In this document: one piece after another, positions 7,383 to 7,772 of the stretch
How positions within the stretch are numbered: position 1 is the stretch's first letter
Layout of the letters: every line of letters starts with the position of its first letter
Source of the DNA: an uncultured Chloroflexota bacterium
GTDB taxonomy: Bacteria; Chloroflexota; Chloroflexia; Thermomicrobiales; UBA6265
Reading direction: 5' to 3'
DNA length: 7,772 nt
Assembly: GCA_937901745.1 (NCBI GenBank)
Contig: CALGSZ010000125.1
Coordinates: 1-7,772 of the forward strand
Program-made: the position numbers and the translations under genes
Notes under the pieces: generated by a model
Databases searched by the model: none
What the model saw: only the letters and a program-made list of their open reading frames with translations
What the model was told of the DNA's origin: nothing

Positions 7383-7593
7383 CGTTCACCGAAGATAGCT
7401 GGCTTGGCCCAAACCGTAAGAATCCGGAATGACGATAAGGTTAGTATTGTGCTATCGGGGCGATTCTACTTGGCTGGACGGCGCCTGTGAAGAGGCGACT
7501 CACCCCTCGGTCGCATTGGCCAGCGGCTCCCGAGCGAAACGCAGAGTGGCCGGACGGAGACTGGCGACCAGCGCTAGAGCAGGTCTCTGCGGC
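7383..7593. other. junction between ABC transporter gene and BREX operon; operon promoter expected here
   Basis: No gene is supported in these 211 bases. The part nearest brxE (about 7416-7470) is clearly richer in A/T than the rest of the window, as expected for a promoter region, but I cannot point to a convincing -35/-10 pair on the minus strand. AATACT near 7448-7453 is a possible -10 without a good -35. A 5-base stem CGCCT/AGGCG with a 6-base loop (about 7482-7497) has no T-run, so it is not a clear terminator for the ABC gene. No tRNA, attachment-site repeat or insertion sequence is seen. Confidence 0.4.
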
Positions 7594-7772
7594 TTATACC
7601 GCTGCCGCGGCCAGGGGCGCCGCGCTCGGCGTCTGGTTCGGCAAGACGAGCGGAGCGCCGGTGCGCGGGTCGCGGATCACGGTCGCTTCGATGCCGAAGA
7701 CAGCGCGCACCAAGTCCGGGGAAAGCACCACGGCCGGCGGCCCAGCAGCGGCGACCTCTCCTCCCTTCATCA
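7594..7772 (-). CDS. C-terminal end of an ABC transporter ATP-binding protein (iron-siderophore/heme/cobalamin type), 5' end outside window
   Basis: The last 58 complete codons of a minus-strand gene end at TAA 7594-7596. The peptide reads MKGGEVAAAGPPAVVLSPD, then LVRAVFGIEATVIRDPRTG, then APLVLP and a short Ala-rich tail. This matches the end of FepC/FecE/HmuV/BtuD-type ATPases, where a Gly-Gly strand and 'aaGpp' are followed by a 'Lt..l...vFgi' helix and a 'dp.tG.p...P' strand. These proteins power import of ferric siderophores, heme or vitamin B12 at the inner side of the cell membrane. The Walker and signature motifs lie outside the window, so the substrate cannot be told. The first visible ATG (7768-7770) is most likely an internal Met, not the start. 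The gene points the same way as the BREX operon but is separated from it by 211 bases and is probably a chromosomal neighbour, not part of the defence system. Confidence 0.8.
   Translation of the reverse strand, partial: MKGGEVAAAGPPAVVLSPDLVRAVFGIEATVIRDPRTGAPLVLPNQTPSAAPLAAAAV

Noticed and set aside
7482..7497. Hairpin CGCCT/AGGCG as terminator of the ABC transporter gene
   Set aside because: Stem of only five pairs and no T-run on either strand.
1..7772. CRISPR array, tRNA, rRNA, insertion sequence or phage genes
   Set aside because: No regularly spaced repeats, cloverleaf-type sequence, transposase motifs or terminal inverted repeats were seen on either strand.

Overview
The window comes from a GC-rich bacterial chromosome (about two thirds G+C by eye, with frames biased to G/C at third codon positions). 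It holds most of a BREX (bacteriophage exclusion) anti-phage defence operon on the minus strand. The phylum cannot be read from the window. The codon style and the iron-type ABC transporter neighbour would suit Chloroflexota (Thermomicrobia) or Actinomycetota, but that is only a guess.

In transcription order (high to low coordinates) the layout is: the last 58 codons of an iron/heme/cobalamin-type ABC transporter ATPase (7594-7772, cut by the window edge); a gene-free junction with an AT-richer patch (7383-7593); brxE (6834-7382); brxA (6040-6837); brxB (5487-6056); brxC (1819-5490); a 162-base gap (1657-1818 approximately) with a possible 26-residue ORF and small inverted repeats; and the first 551 codons of pglX (1-1655), which runs off the window. 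brxE/brxA and brxB/brxC overlap by 4 bases (ATGA), and brxA/brxB by 17 bases. These look like one translationally coupled transcript. pglX is the only gene set apart.

The order brxE-brxA-brxB-brxC-pglX is that of BREX type 6, the class marked by BrxE. From the published type 6 layout, pglZ, brxD and brxHI would be expected beyond position 1, outside the window. In BREX, PglX is an N6-adenine DNA methyltransferase that marks host DNA. BrxC is a large P-loop ATPase, BrxA a small DNA-binding protein and BrxB a small conserved protein of unclear biochemical role. The function of BrxE is unknown. Together they block phage DNA replication without cutting host DNA.

The system class is known. The less ordinary points are the rare type 6 architecture, the poorly understood BrxE, the separated pglX with its own possible control region, and the absence of a visible BREX regulator directly upstream.
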